A stretch of DNA of 64,000 bases from Gammaproteobacteria bacterium. GTDB lineage: Bacteria > Pseudomonadota > Gammaproteobacteria > Eutrophobiales > Eutrophobiaceae. Of the stretch, positions 52,865-61,688 are shown in pieces. The stretch spans positions 577,881 through 641,880 of the forward strand of contig WLWS01000001.1 of NCBI GenBank assembly GCA_012103475.1, given 5' to 3'. The translations under genes and the position numbers were made by a program. The notes beneath the pieces were generated by a model, which had not been told where the DNA came from, searched no databases, and was given only the letters and a program-made list of their open reading frames with translations. Positions within the stretch are counted from its first letter, which is position 1. Each line of letters begins with the position of its first letter.

Positions 52865-53562
52865 TCATCAGCAAGAACCCGGTGTGGCTCCGTCAGCGAC
52901 ATATCGAAGGACATGATTTCGCTAGTCATCAACTCGAAGTCTACACCCGTAATTTGTTTTAGAGCCCGCCGGTTTTTATCTTCGCTCAGATGAGAGGCAA
53001 ACTTTTCAGCCTCTTCTCGGGTAGAGAAACACAAAACCCAGATAAACCAGTAATCGGGTAAGGAGTCAGACTCAAGACCCGAATGACAATTATCCAGTTC
53101 GGTTGTGAGTGGTCCGGTGACGGAGGCATTGTCATCCAGCAGTTTCCTCAATTCCTCTTCAGGTACTTTGGCAAGAGTTTGCTGATGCTGTTGACGCGGA
53201 AAAAATAATTTCAGGCGATAGTTACCTTTATTTGCCTCGTTATCCGTCTCGCACTGTGACACCACCATCTCCGGCGCTACGTTTGTATAATTGTTCTCGT
53301 CATTATCGATTTTTTTCGACTCCGGATGCTCTGTCAAAAAGAAATCACAAAAATTGCGCATGCTCTGTTCACTGTCGAAATGAACCATGCACACACATTT
53401 GTAGGGTGCATCATCATTTACAGGCTTATCAGCATCACAAAAATTCAGGCCACTGTGACGCATTGATGTGCCAACGGCGAGTGGCAAATGATTCTTCATA
53501 TAATAATCCCAGTTAAAAGTAGCACCGGGTTCATTTCGATAGGTGATCGTGATTCTAAACAT
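52861..53562 (-). CDS. EthD-domain protein with two tandem halves
   Basis: A 233-residue protein; start ATG 53562 (AAGGA about 9 bases upstream) rather than the TTG at 53568. The first half (ITYRNEPGATFNWDYYMKNHLPLAVG, then MVHFDSEQSMRNFCDFF) is an EthD domain with the YY.NHLPLA pattern. The second half (LKLFFPRQQHQQ..., then WFIWVLCFSTREEAEKFASHL) looks like a related ferredoxin-like unit. EthD proteins occur in gene clusters for ether and aromatic compound degradation, which fits the dioxygenase genes that follow. Role unknown. Confidence 0.78.
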   Translation of the reverse strand: MFRITITYRNEPGATFNWDYYMKNHLPLAVGTSMRHSGLNFCDADKPVNDDAPYKCVCMVHFDSEQSMRNFCDFFLTEHPESKKIDNDENNYTNVAPEMVVSQCETDNEANKGNYRLKLFFPRQQHQQTLAKVPEEELRKLLDDNASVTGPLTTELDNCHSGLESDSLPDYWFIWVLCFSTREEAEKFASHLSEDKNRRALKQITGVDFELMTSEIMSFDMSLTEPHRVLADD

Positions 53563-53594
53563 GAGCAACTTCCTTTTAGGTCAAGGTATTCCGG

Positions 53595-53981
53595 CTAAGC
53601 AGATTTTTTATAAGCTATACAATCGATTTCAACAGCCGCGCCAAGCGCCAGTCCGGCTTTGCCTACAGTGATTCGAGCTGGCGGATTATCTCCCATAAAA
53701 GCCATATAACTTTCATTCATTTCACCAAAAGTATCCATGTCACTAAGAAATACGTTCATCTTAACAACGTCAGACATAGACGCATCGCAACCTGCCAGAA
53801 TGCCAGCGATATTCTTCAACACCTGTGTGGTCTGGCCCGCAGTACCTCCTTCCGCAAGATCCACTGTCTCACCGACAGTACCAAGACTGCCTGACACGTA
53901 GATAAAATCCCCTGCTACAACAGCATGACTGAAAGCCTCCAGTTTCATCAGTCCATCTACATTAATTCTTTTAATACTCAT
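53595..53981 (-). CDS. RidA-family enamine/imine deaminase or related protein
   Basis: A 128-residue YjgF/YER057c/UK114 protein. Start taken at ATG 53981 with GAGGG upstream. Family blocks: ISHAVVAGDFIYVSGSLG-type segment and the C-terminal PPARITVGKAGLALGAAVEIDCIAYKK, which contains the conserved Arg (ARxT) that binds the substrate carboxylate. True RidA removes 2-aminoacrylate; relatives in catabolic clusters hydrolyse ring-cleavage imines or aminomuconates. It lies in an operon between the EthD-like and dioxygenase genes, so a pathway role is plausible. Confidence 0.85.
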   Translation of the reverse strand: MSIKRINVDGLMKLEAFSHAVVAGDFIYVSGSLGTVGETVDLAEGGTAGQTTQVLKNIAGILAGCDASMSDVVKMNVFLSDMDTFGEMNESYMAFMGDNPPARITVGKAGLALGAAVEIDCIAYKKSA

Positions 53982-54017
53982 GTTCAGCACCCTCTTTATT
54001 GAATTTTTTGCGATTCC

Positions 54018-54503
54018 CTACAGGTAGATCATGATAGGTGGCAAAGGCATATCCGCATTAATTAAATCTACCCGCTTCATTTGAATTTTATAAGCATCTC
54101 CCTCACGACGCAGCTTGTGCTGCATACTTCCGGCAAAAACCGTTTGCTCCTTATACAGAATCACAGCATGGAAACTGGACTCGACAATACAGGAGTCTTC
54201 GTCATAGTCACTGACATGAATGTCGGAAATCACTCTCGAGGAACGAATCGGGTATTGCATTGATGGAGAAAGGCGATGCATAAAATTACGTTTGCGTATC
54301 TCCATCAATATTCGATCTTCATAGAAAATCGAATCGTGCTCTTCCGGATTCTTCTGCCCGGAATCAAGGGGCATCCAGTAATAACCGTCTTCGGTGAAAA
54401 GCGAGATCCAGCTTTCAAGATCCGCCTTGTTAAGATAGCGCGCTTCGAGATTTATTAAGTCACCTATTACATTGAGATCGTGAGCTGATTTCTGTTTTGT
54501 CAT
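54018..54503 (-). CDS. Aromatic ring-hydroxylating dioxygenase, small (beta) subunit
   Basis: A 161-residue protein of the SnoaL/NTF2-like fold used as beta subunit of Rieske dioxygenases. Typical features: INLEARYLNKADLESWISLFTEDGYYWMPLD near the start, SRVISDIHV, ESSFHAVILYKEQTVFAGSMQHKLRR. The beta subunit usually supports structure and sometimes substrate choice. Its ATG overlaps the alpha subunit stop by four bases, so they are translated together. No ferredoxin or reductase gene follows. Confidence 0.88.
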   Translation of the reverse strand: MTKQKSAHDLNVIGDLINLEARYLNKADLESWISLFTEDGYYWMPLDSGQKNPEEHDSIFYEDRILMEIRKRNFMHRLSPSMQYPIRSSRVISDIHVSDYDEDSCIVESSFHAVILYKEQTVFAGSMQHKLRREGDAYKIQMKRVDLINADMPLPPIMIYL

Positions 54504-55813
54504 TGGCTTTCACCCTGACGCATGTAATCCAGCCATGCCTGATATTGATTTCGGATACCCAGATCGCTGGTACCCATTGCTGTCAGGCTACTCGCTTCGG
54601 ATTGATCCTGGCCAAAGTAACGATGTAGATCAATCCAGTCGATAGAACCATTACTGGCCGATTCCTGAATCCGGTAATAACAATCCAGATCGTCGGGCCC
54701 GACCATGGAACCCGGAGAATTTATCAGACGCGAATATCGCAGTGTCCGCTGCAGCAACTTTTCCGGCGCGCCTTTCAGTCGAAATGTCCAGGATTCGATA
54801 ATTGTACTGTTGACTGTCTGTGGCCTTAGAACGCGAATCGACTGAATACCATCACGAATGGTGCTAGAAGGATAGCAACAGGCATTGTGTCGATTAAAAG
54901 AAAGAATGTCCTGCATGCGTTCTTCGCCATAGGCCTCGCGCATTGCGTCCAGATACTCCGGGTACATTTCAAAGTGACTGAAAATACTTTTTTTACCGCC
55001 CATATAGCCATGCCCATTTTCCAAAGCGGTCACACCCATCTTGTCAAAAAAATCATAACTACCACCGAAAGGATCAATAATTTCTGCTTCCGCTGGTGGT
55101 TTTGTTCCCTCCGGCAAGTCGGACAGATAATTCTGTACCGCATCACTGGTCGCTGCATGCGCGCACATTGGATGCATCGCATCATGCAGGTTTTCCAGGA
55201 AAAATTTCCAGTTGCAAGGGTGTAGAAAACGATGACAGTTAAGCCCGGTGACCTCGACTTCACCCTCAGGTGAGCGATCACACATGTTATCAATCGTATG
55301 TTTGAGCTCACCGAGAAAATCCGACAAGTCCACTACATCTTCTGCAAGACTGGCAAAGACGAAACCCCGGTACTGGTCAACCCTACCAAGACTGCGCATA
55401 GAATACTGCGCATCCTTAATATTCATACCTGTGTCCTTGTAAGCGCCCGGATGGGGAGCCGCGTGTAAGGAGCCATCTGTTCGATAAGTCCAGCCATGAT
55501 AAGGACAGCGTAAAATCTCGGCAGTCCCACATTGCTTCTGGGTAACAATAGCACCGCGATGACCGCAACGATTGTGCAGAACATTTATCTGATCTGTTTT
55601 CGTGTCACGAATCATCAGCACCGGTAGGGTTGCAACGGTGGTGCTGTAGTAATCACCCGGTTTTCGTACCTGACTTTCGTGGCCAATATAAATCCAGCTA
55701 CGTCCCCAGATTCTTTCCATCTCAAGCCGGAATATTTCCTCATCCGCGTATACGCTACTGTGGACCCGGGCAGGCTCGACAAGTTTTTCGATTTTCTCAA
55801 TTGACAGTGTCAT
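54500..55813 (-). CDS. Aromatic ring-hydroxylating dioxygenase, Rieske large (alpha) subunit
   Basis: Catalytic subunit, 437 residues. Rieske [2Fe-2S] ligands: Cys83-x-His85 (RCGHRG) and Cys103-x2-His106 (CPYHGW). Mononuclear iron site: NWKFFLENLHDAMHPMCAH with bridging Asp211, ligands His214 and His219, in the D-xx-H-xxxx-H pattern of naphthalene dioxygenase. Substrate cannot be told from sequence. The beta gene overlaps its 3' end; an MFS gene lies upstream, 47 bases away. Electron-transfer partners must be encoded elsewhere. Confidence 0.93.
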   Translation of the reverse strand: MTLSIEKIEKLVEPARVHSSVYADEEIFRLEMERIWGRSWIYIGHESQVRKPGDYYSTTVATLPVLMIRDTKTDQINVLHNRCGHRGAIVTQKQCGTAEILRCPYHGWTYRTDGSLHAAPHPGAYKDTGMNIKDAQYSMRSLGRVDQYRGFVFASLAEDVVDLSDFLGELKHTIDNMCDRSPEGEVEVTGLNCHRFLHPCNWKFFLENLHDAMHPMCAHAATSDAVQNYLSDLPEGTKPPAEAEIIDPFGGSYDFFDKMGVTALENGHGYMGGKKSIFSHFEMYPEYLDAMREAYGEERMQDILSFNRHNACCYPSSTIRDGIQSIRVLRPQTVNSTIIESWTFRLKGAPEKLLQRTLRYSRLINSPGSMVGPDDLDCYYRIQESASNGSIDWIDLHRYFGQDQSEASSLTAMGTSDLGIRNQYQAWLDYMRQGESQ

Positions 55814-55860
55814 CTCTATTCACCAGTTTTGATCTCAGCCTACACAGGCTCTTATTTATA

Positions 55861-57030
55861 TTATTTGCTTTTTATCAAAAATAAACCACATAACAGTAAA
55901 GCAGAAGCCAATACTGAGGGAGCCGCAAAACTTCCCGTCGCGTCCGCCATTCTCCCGGCTACCGCCGGCCCCAGTAGCTGACCAATACCAAAGGAGACGG
56001 TCATCCAGGCAATAGCCTTATCTCCATATCCCTGCGCCAGTTCGCGCGCAGCGATAAAACCCATAGAGGTTATCGCCATGAAAGTACCACCGAGTAAAGC
56101 ACCACCAAGCAATACGCCGGCACTGGTATTAGCAACACCAGCTAACACGACACCTGTGGCCTGAATTGCATAAGCAAAGCGCAGGGCCAGAAAAACAGTA
56201 AAACGGTTTGAAAAATACTGCCATACATATAGCGAAGGTCCACCGACCAGACCGACTATAATCCAGGTTGTCGGTTCAAGATAGGCCGAAGTCTGTATGC
56301 CTCTGGCAATGGCGACAATAAAAGTTGCGGTGACAACATAGCCAAAACCCATCAGGCCATAAGCAATGATCAAGCGGAATAAAGGCATGTTGGAAAAAGG
56401 CGAAAAAGATCTGACTGACCTTGTCGCATGTGTATCAACATCGCTCTTCAATCCGGCAAGTATTACCCATGCAATAGCAAACATAAGCACACTAACCAGA
56501 CCCAGAACTCCCCACTGTGCAAAGACCGGATAATTCAGTGATTTGGCAATTTCGATGATCAAAACGGACGCGATAATACCGACGGACAAACCAGCGAAAT
56601 GAGTCGAGATCAACTGCGGCCTCTGCTGCCGTTTGAACACCTCTACCACCACAGCCGTGCCCAGAATCATGGCAAAAGCGCTGGCGAAACCCGACACAAA
56701 ACGCAAAATCAGCCATAAAACAAAGGAGCCTGTCAGCGCACAGGCCAGTGTTGTCATGGCGCTGAAAATCAAGCCGAAAAGTAGTCCGCTATGTCTTTCC
56801 GGCCGATGCACAAGCAAAGCGGCAGCCATCGCCCCGAGCAGATAACCGAAAAAATTGGCACTGGCGACGTCGCCGGCTCTGGCAACAGACCAGCCCAGAG
56901 TTTCTATCAAGCCAGGCAAAAGAGGGGTATAAGCGAAACGACCGATTCCCATTGACGCCGCGATGATAAGAGCTCCGGCAAAGGCAACCAATAGCGGCTT
57001 ATGCGCAGGATCCCTGACAGCGATATTCAA
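55861..57030 (-). CDS. MFS transporter, YbfB/YjiJ family
   Basis: A 389-residue inner-membrane protein with 12 transmembrane segments. The start KPLLVAFAGALIIAASMGIGRFAYTPLLPGLIETLGWSV has the MGIGRFAYTPLLP pattern of the YbfB/YjiJ major facilitator family. Members are putative exporters or uptake carriers of unknown substrate. It is followed by the Rieske alpha gene and preceded by the GFA gene with a 10-base gap, so it may carry the substrate of the oxygenase, which is inference. Confidence 0.85.
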   Translation of the reverse strand: MNIAVRDPAHKPLLVAFAGALIIAASMGIGRFAYTPLLPGLIETLGWSVARAGDVASANFFGYLLGAMAAALLVHRPERHSGLLFGLIFSAMTTLACALTGSFVLWLILRFVSGFASAFAMILGTAVVVEVFKRQQRPQLISTHFAGLSVGIIASVLIIEIAKSLNYPVFAQWGVLGLVSVLMFAIAWVILAGLKSDVDTHATRSVRSFSPFSNMPLFRLIIAYGLMGFGYVVTATFIVAIARGIQTSAYLEPTTWIIVGLVGGPSLYVWQYFSNRFTVFLALRFAYAIQATGVVLAGVANTSAGVLLGGALLGGTFMAITSMGFIAARELAQGYGDKAIAWMTVSFGIGQLLGPAVAGRMADATGSFAAPSVLASALLLCGLFLIKSK

Positions 57031-57040
57031 AAGTTACTTA

Positions 57041-57388
57041 CTAGCTCAGTTCCGAACCGTGAATGTTTTTACGCGGAATGAGGTCGAGATCCACATTTTC
57101 AAGGCAACGTACATTGACGGCCCAGATGCCCTGCGTATCGCGTGGTCGTCGAAATGGCAGAATGCCGCATTCGGGACAAAAATAGTCCTTAGCCGTCTTT
57201 GTATGCCACTCGTATAAACTCATCTGCTCGAGAGAACCATCGATTCGTAATTGCGCGTCCTCAACCCGATGATTCAAGGCCCCGCGTTTTTGGCAGATAC
57301 TGCAGTCGCAGACGCGCACATGATCAAGGTTCATATCTACTTCGAATCTGATATTACCGCAATGACAGGATCCTTGATAAGTAAGCAT
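57041..57388 (-). CDS. GFA-family (Mss4-like) zinc protein
   Basis: A 115-residue member of the glutathione-dependent formaldehyde-activating enzyme (GFA) family. Zinc ligands: SCHCGNIRF near residue 7, CDCSICQKRG near residue 37 and CPECGILPFRR near residue 74. Most family members are not true Gfa enzymes, so the function is not assigned. It lies 2 bases after the GNAT gene and 10 before the MFS gene. Confidence 0.86.
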   Translation of the reverse strand: MLTYQGSCHCGNIRFEVDMNLDHVRVCDCSICQKRGALNHRVEDAQLRIDGSLEQMSLYEWHTKTAKDYFCPECGILPFRRPRDTQGIWAVNVRCLENVDLDLIPRKNIHGSELS

Positions 57389-57390
57389 CT

Positions 57391-57873
57391 TCAGCTCCGT
57401 GCCAAGGCTTCAATCTCTTCACCCTGAAGACGATATGCCACCCACTCTTCCTGGGCGTTAGCACCAAGCGACTGGTAAAAATTGATTGCAGGTTCGTTCC
57501 AGTCCAGTACGCTCCATTCAAAACGACCGCAGTTTTTTGTCAATGCGATCCTGGCCAGATGTATTAACAAGGCTTTGCCAGCACCAGCATTTCGATGCTC
57601 CGGCGAGACGTACAGATCTTCAAGATAGAGCCCGTTTTTTCCAAGCCAGGTTGAGTAATTGAAAAAATACACAGCAAAGCCAACCGCGGTACCCTCATTG
57701 CTGCATATAAGTGCATGAGTGGTTGAGTCCGGCCCGAATATGGATTCCCTGATGTCATTTACGCTGGCTCTTACTTCATGTTCAGCCTTTTCATAGCGGG
57801 CAAGTTCAGTAACAAAACCCAGAATCAGTTCAGCGTCTGCAATTACCGCTTCACGAATTTCAATACCAGACAA
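57391..57873 (-). CDS. GNAT-family N-acetyltransferase
   Basis: A 160-residue acetyltransferase. I take TTG 57873 as start because GGAGGAA stands 6 bases upstream and the sequence then opens with LSGIEIREAVIADAELILGF, the usual first GNAT strand; an upstream frame to 57936 would run over a terminator hairpin. The acetyl-CoA site is ILYVSPEHRNAGAGKALLIHLA-like (DLYVSPEHRNAGAGKALL) with R/Q-x-x-G-x-G/A, and the end is WNEPAINFYQSLGA. Resembles spermidine/diamine acetyltransferases and their relatives; substrate unknown. Confidence 0.86.
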   Translation of the reverse strand: MSGIEIREAVIADAELILGFVTELARYEKAEHEVRASVNDIRESIFGPDSTTHALICSNEGTAVGFAVYFFNYSTWLGKNGLYLEDLYVSPEHRNAGAGKALLIHLARIALTKNCGRFEWSVLDWNEPAINFYQSLGANAQEEWVAYRLQGEEIEALARS

Positions 57874-57909
57874 AACGATTCCTCCAGATAGTTCAGTACC
57901 AGAAGAATA

Positions 57910-57944
57910 CCATGGGTCCGCGTAATCCGGACCCATGGCTTTTT
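57910..57944. terminator. Perfect 11-bp hairpin, bidirectional terminator
   Basis: CCATGGGTCCG at 57910-57920 and CGGACCCATGG at 57928-57938 form a perfect inverted repeat with a 7-base loop, followed on the plus strand by C and five T. On the minus strand the downstream flank is also T-rich (TATTCTTCT), so it would end comEA transcription just before the GNAT gene. Confidence 0.65.
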
Positions 57945-57947
57945 CAG

Positions 57948-58217
57948 CTACCTCGGTTTTTTTACAACCAGACGTTCCCGACTCTTGTCAACCAGCGCCT
58001 CGCTAACTCCACGTACTATTGTCAATTCGTCAACCGATCTGAACGGGCCATGCTGTTCACGATGATCTATGATAGCCATGGCACGTTTTTCACCGATACC
58101 TTTGACAGACATCAGTGTTTCCATGTCGGCGGCATTAATATCGACAACATCAGCCGCGAAACTGAGCATGGGAATAACCAGAATGATTGAGAAAAGAACT
58201 TTTCTTAGATTGTGCAT
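57948..58217 (-). CDS. ComEA-type helix-hairpin-helix protein
   Basis: An 89-residue exported DNA-binding protein with signal peptide (VLFSIILVIPMLSFAADVV). The mature part DINAADMETLMSVKGIGEKRAMAIIDHREQHGPFRSVDELTIVRGV has two helix-hairpin-helix motifs, the ComEA/YbaV pattern. ComEA proteins bind incoming DNA in the periplasm during natural transformation, and competence-independent relatives exist. It stands alone, with a terminator hairpin downstream at 57910-57938. Confidence 0.88.
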   Translation of the reverse strand: MHNLRKVLFSIILVIPMLSFAADVVDINAADMETLMSVKGIGEKRAMAIIDHREQHGPFRSVDELTIVRGVSEALVDKSRERLVVKKPR

Positions 58218-58544
58218 ATTAATCTCCTTATTGATTGTATAGTTGATGCATCCTTACATCATGCAAGCCGATCCTAAGCGCTTTTCTGCCATCTTGTAAA
58301 CAAAAACAAGCCTCCTGAATCGAGAGAAAAACTAACACAGGCTTTTGTTTTATATAGTAATAATTGCATTTGAGACAAGTTAGCAGGGTAAAAAGGACAA
58401 TCTCAAATTTGTTCTTGTGAATGGCCGAATGATTTATGACAAAATGATGACGTTATTGCCGAAATATTGCTTTGCCTGTGCCTGATATGCGGGAAAACCC
58501 CTGATGTCATAAAACCGTAACATCGAGCCTGTTTAATAGTTTCG
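58218..58544. other. 327-base intergenic region between comEA and phoB
   Basis: Divergent regulatory region. The left end carries the comEA upstream sequence (a GGAG-type ribosome binding site at about 58220). The right end carries a Pho box at 58504-58521 and a -10-like TTTAAT at 58532-58537. Between them lies AT-rich sequence with a weak inverted repeat (AAGCCT near 58310 and AGGCTT near 58340). No small open frame or RNA gene could be supported. Confidence 0.6.
58504..58521 (+). promoter_or_regulatory. Pho box upstream of phoB
   Basis: ATGTCAT, AAAA, CCGTAAC fits the 7-4-7 Pho box (CTGTCAT, spacer, CTGTCAC) at 11 of 14 half-site positions. TTTAAT follows 10 bases later (58532-58537), the usual distance for PhoB-activated promoters. 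Predicted transcription start near 58544-58546. Confidence 0.65.
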
Positions 58545-59255
58545 ATGGATATGCGAAATGAAAAACAAATGAAAGGGAAAATACTCATCGTTGAGGACGA
58601 AGCCGCGATTCGGGAAATGCTCGGATACAGTCTGATGAAAAGTGGCTATGCCTTTGAAGAGGCAGCGGACACTAATGAAGCAGATAAGCTGATTGCAGAG
58701 GAACTTCCTGATTTAATTTTACTGGACTGGATGTTGCCCGGTATGAGTGGCGTGGATTACGCCCGTCGCCTGCGTGGAAAACCTGAATCAAAAGCCATTC
58801 CGATCATCATGTTGACTGCCAGGGGCGAGGAGCCAGATAAAATCCGGGCACTGGACATGGGAGCTGACGATTACATTACCAAGCCTTTTTCAACCCGTGA
58901 GTTGCTGGCAAGAATTCGCGCGCTTATGCGTCGTTCCAGCGGTGAAAAGAAAGAAGGTGTGGTTAAGGTTCAGGGTTTGACTCTGGATTCGGATACCTAC
59001 CGGGTAACGGCAAATGAACAGAACATAGAAATAAGCCCGACAGAGTTTCGACTATTGCATTTTTTTATTACTCACCCGGAACGCGTGTATACGCGCACCC
59101 AGTTACTCGATCAGGTCTGGGGCCAGAATGTATACGTGGAAGAACGCACGGTGGACGTGCATATCCGGCGATTACGCCAGACTCTTGCCGCCCACGGCTA
59201 CGATAAGTTCATTCAGACTGTGCGAAGTGTTGGCTACAGATTCTCCAGCAGTTAA
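58545..59255 (+). CDS. phoB: Phosphate regulon response regulator PhoB
   Basis: OmpR-family response regulator, 236 residues. Receiver domain with KILIVEDEAAIREM, phospho-acceptor Asp in LILLDWMLPGMSG, conserved Thr in IIMLTARGEE and Lys in DDYITKPFSTRELLARI. Winged helix with GLTLDSDTYRV, EFRLLHFFITHPERVYTRTQLLDQVWGQNVYVEERTVDVHIRRLR. Three ATG codons compete at 58545, 58551 and 58569; the PhoB-dependent promoter predicted here would start transcription at about 58545, so the real start may be 58569 or the message is leaderless. phoR follows 3 bases after the stop. Confidence 0.94.
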   Translation: MDMRNEKQMKGKILIVEDEAAIREMLGYSLMKSGYAFEEAADTNEADKLIAEELPDLILLDWMLPGMSGVDYARRLRGKPESKAIPIIMLTARGEEPDKIRALDMGADDYITKPFSTRELLARIRALMRRSSGEKKEGVVKVQGLTLDSDTYRVTANEQNIEISPTEFRLLHFFITHPERVYTRTQLLDQVWGQNVYVEERTVDVHIRRLRQTLAAHGYDKFIQTVRSVGYRFSSS

Positions 59256-59258
59256 GCA

Positions 59259-60584
59259 ATGAAGGAAGATTTTTGGCGCCTGCTCGCGATTGTCATTTTC
59301 AGCTTTTTGCTGGGACTGTTGACAGGTCATATCCTGCTTTGCCTCCTTATCGGGCTTGCCGGATTTATGTACTGGCAATATCGCGCACTCCGGCAACTGA
59401 TGCTCTGGCTACATGGTCGTAGCGCTCAGGTCCCGCCGGATACGCCAAGTCTGGTTGATGAGATTGCTCGCGAATTTGAATATCAGGGTTTACAGCAACA
59501 ACATCACAAGCAGAAACTAAGTGGCATGCTCAAACGTTTTCAGGAAGCCATCTCAGCTTTGCCTGATGCGGTGGTTGCACTTGGTGAACATGATGAGATT
59601 GAGTGGGCAAATGAGAAGGCACAAAACTATATTGGGGTGAAATGGCCACAGGATTCCGGTCAGCGGATATCCAATCTTGTTCGCTACCCGAAACTGGTTG
59701 CACTACTTGCTAATAAATCCGAAATCAATCTGGCACGCAGAATTGAAATTATATCGCCGGTTAATCAGAATCTGCGTATTGAAGTGCGTATCGCACCTTA
59801 TGGTGAAAATCAGCGCTTACTGGTCGCACGCAACATCACCAGAATACATCGTGCAAATCAAATGCGTTCCGATTTTATTGCCAATGCCTCACATGAGCTG
59901 CGAACCCCGCTAACGGTAGTCGCCGGCTATCTGGAAGCCTTCGGAAATGATGATGAAGGTTCTCCTGATCTCTGGCGTGAGCAGATTGAACGGATGCGTA
60001 AACAGACGACTCGCATGCAAAGGCTGATTGATGATCTGTTAAGACTGGCATCGCTGGAATCTGAAATCGATCAGGAAAGTCACGATGAAGTTAATATAAC
60101 AGACCTTATTGAAATCATTGCCCGCGAAGCGAAGGATCTGAGTGGTAAGCTTTCGCACAAAATTGTTGTCAAGGCTAATCCTGATTTGTGGCTAAAGGGT
60201 CGCTACAAAGAACTACACAGTGCGTTTTCCAACATTGTTTTTAATGCGATCAAATATTCACCGGAGAAAGCCAATATTGAGATCAGTTGGTATCGGGATG
60301 AAAATGGCGCGCACTTCTCGGTCAGAGATCATGGCGATGGTATTGCTGCTGAACACATTCCACGATTAACCGAGCGCTTCTATCGAGTTGATGAAGGACG
60401 CTCCAGAGAAAAAGGTGGTACAGGTCTCGGACTTGCCATTGTCAAACATGTACTGGCAAGGCATGAGGCCAGTTTACACATTGACAGTGAACACGGTGAT
60501 GGCAGCATTTTTCGCTGCGATTTTCCGGAAAAAGCAATCATAGATAAATCTGCAACCCCCTTGCCTGAAAGCCTCAGCGCCTGA
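59259..60584 (+). CDS. phoR: Phosphate regulon sensor histidine kinase PhoR
   Basis: A 441-residue kinase. The N-terminus has two close hydrophobic segments (LLAIVIFSFLLGLLTG and LLCLLIGLAGFMYW), no large periplasmic domain, then a PAS region (FQEAISALPDAVVALGEHDEIEWANEKAQ), the HisKA box with SHELRTPLTVVAGYLE, and the ATPase domain with N box (NIVFNAIKYSP), DHGDGIA and GGTGLGLAIVKHVL. This is the PhoR architecture, which senses phosphate uptake through the Pst transporter. It follows phoB and precedes pstS. Confidence 0.95.
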   Translation: MKEDFWRLLAIVIFSFLLGLLTGHILLCLLIGLAGFMYWQYRALRQLMLWLHGRSAQVPPDTPSLVDEIAREFEYQGLQQQHHKQKLSGMLKRFQEAISALPDAVVALGEHDEIEWANEKAQNYIGVKWPQDSGQRISNLVRYPKLVALLANKSEINLARRIEIISPVNQNLRIEVRIAPYGENQRLLVARNITRIHRANQMRSDFIANASHELRTPLTVVAGYLEAFGNDDEGSPDLWREQIERMRKQTTRMQRLIDDLLRLASLESEIDQESHDEVNITDLIEIIAREAKDLSGKLSHKIVVKANPDLWLKGRYKELHSAFSNIVFNAIKYSPEKANIEISWYRDENGAHFSVRDHGDGIAAEHIPRLTERFYRVDEGRSREKGGTGLGLAIVKHVLARHEASLHIDSEHGDGSIFRCDFPEKAIIDKSATPLPESLSA

Positions 60585-60587
60585 GAA

Positions 60588-60605
60588 TTGTCACAAAATT
60601 GTCAT
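60588..60605 (+). promoter_or_regulatory. Pho box upstream of pstS
   Basis: TTGTCAC, AAAA, TTGTCAT, an almost ideal 7-4-7 Pho box. A further half-site GTGTCAT lies at 60621-60627, i.e. 33 and 22 bases from the two, keeping the 11-base period of tandem PhoB sites. Confidence 0.85.
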
Positions 60606-60690
60606 GTTTCCTTAATAAGCGTGTCATGCCCTAATCCCATTCTCAATTGCTCAAAAAATTAACTCCCAACTCCTGGAGAAACACAGGCAA

Positions 60691-61668
60691 ATGAAGAAAC
60701 AAACTCAGGCGCTGCTCGCAGCTGTCATACTCGGTTTAACCAGTCCTTTTAGCTCAGCTGAATCGGGTGTCGATCCAATGCTGACTAACTATGAAAAAGC
60801 CAGCGGCGTGTCCGGCATTATTATAAGCGTAGGATCCGACACACTCGCTAATCTGATGACTTTCTGGGCAGAAGAGTTCAAGAAACTCTACCCCAATGTC
60901 ACCGTACAGATTCAGGCCGCCGGTTCATCTACCGCGCCACCTGCACTCACGGAAGGAACCTCCAACTTCGGTCCTATGAGTCGTAAAATGAAAGACAGGG
61001 AAATCGCCTCTTTCGAATCAAAATACGGTTATAAACCGACCGCGATTGCCGTAGCGATAGATGCACTGGCTGTTTACGTTAATAAGGACAACCCGGTAAA
61101 AGGTATGTCCATCGCTCAGGTTGATGCTGTCTTTTCTGCTACTCGCAAATGTGGTTTCGCAGAGGACCTGAATAAATGGGGTCAGTTCGGCCTTAGCGGA
61201 AACTGGGGAAATCGCCCAATCCAGCTTTATGGTCGGAACTCTGTGTCCGGCACTTATGGCTATTTTAAGAAAAAAGCACTCTGTAAGGGCGATTTCAAAA
61301 ATACGGTGAATGAGCAACCCGGTTCTGCGTCTGTCGTACAGGGCGTCACCAAATCCATAAACGGTATCGGTTATTCAGGCATCGGCTATAAAACCTCGGG
61401 AGTCAAATCTGTGGCTCTGTCCAAGAAAGAGGGCGGTAAGTTTATCGCCGCAACACCGGAAAATGCATCCAACGGAAGTTATCCGCTCGGACGTTTTCTT
61501 TATGTTTACGTCAACAAACACCCGAACAAAGCGCTGGCACCTCTGGAAAAGGAATTCATAAAGATGGTGCTTTCTCAGATCGGTCAAAAGGTAGTGGTCA
61601 AAGACGGATATATCCCATTGCCAGCAAAAGTGGCCGCCAAACAAAATGCCATGCTTGGTAGTAATTAG
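60691..61668 (+). CDS. pstS: Phosphate ABC transporter substrate-binding protein (PstS-like)
   Basis: Periplasmic phosphate-binding protein, 325 residues, with signal peptide ([18 protein letters not shown]). Type II binding-protein fold. Phosphate loop-like segments: [25 protein letters not shown] (the SSTxP pattern) and [14 protein letters not shown]. It is of the PstS group. No pstC, pstA, pstB or phoU follow in the window; the next gene is on the other strand. The Pho box directly upstream supports PhoB control. Confidence 0.9.
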   Translation: MKKQTQALLAAVILGLTSPFSSAESGVDPMLTNYEKASGVSGIIISVGSDTLANLMTFWAEEFKKLYPNVTVQIQAAGSSTAPPALTEGTSNFGPMSRKMKDREIASFESKYGYKPTAIAVAIDALAVYVNKDNPVKGMSIAQVDAVFSATRKCGFAEDLNKWGQFGLSGNWGNRPIQLYGRNSVSGTYGYFKKKALCKGDFKNTVNEQPGSASVVQGVTKSINGIGYSGIGYKTSGVKSVALSKKEGGKFIAATPENASNGSYPLGRFLYVYVNKHPNKALAPLEKEFIKMVLSQIGQKVVVKDGYIPLPAKVAAKQNAMLGSN

Positions 61669-61688
61669 CTTTGACTTAGGTAAGAAGG

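Noticed and set aside
49399..57030. Search for prophage or integrative element around the oxygenase genes
   Set aside because: No integrase, transposase, att-like direct repeat or tRNA was found, so no mobile element is called.
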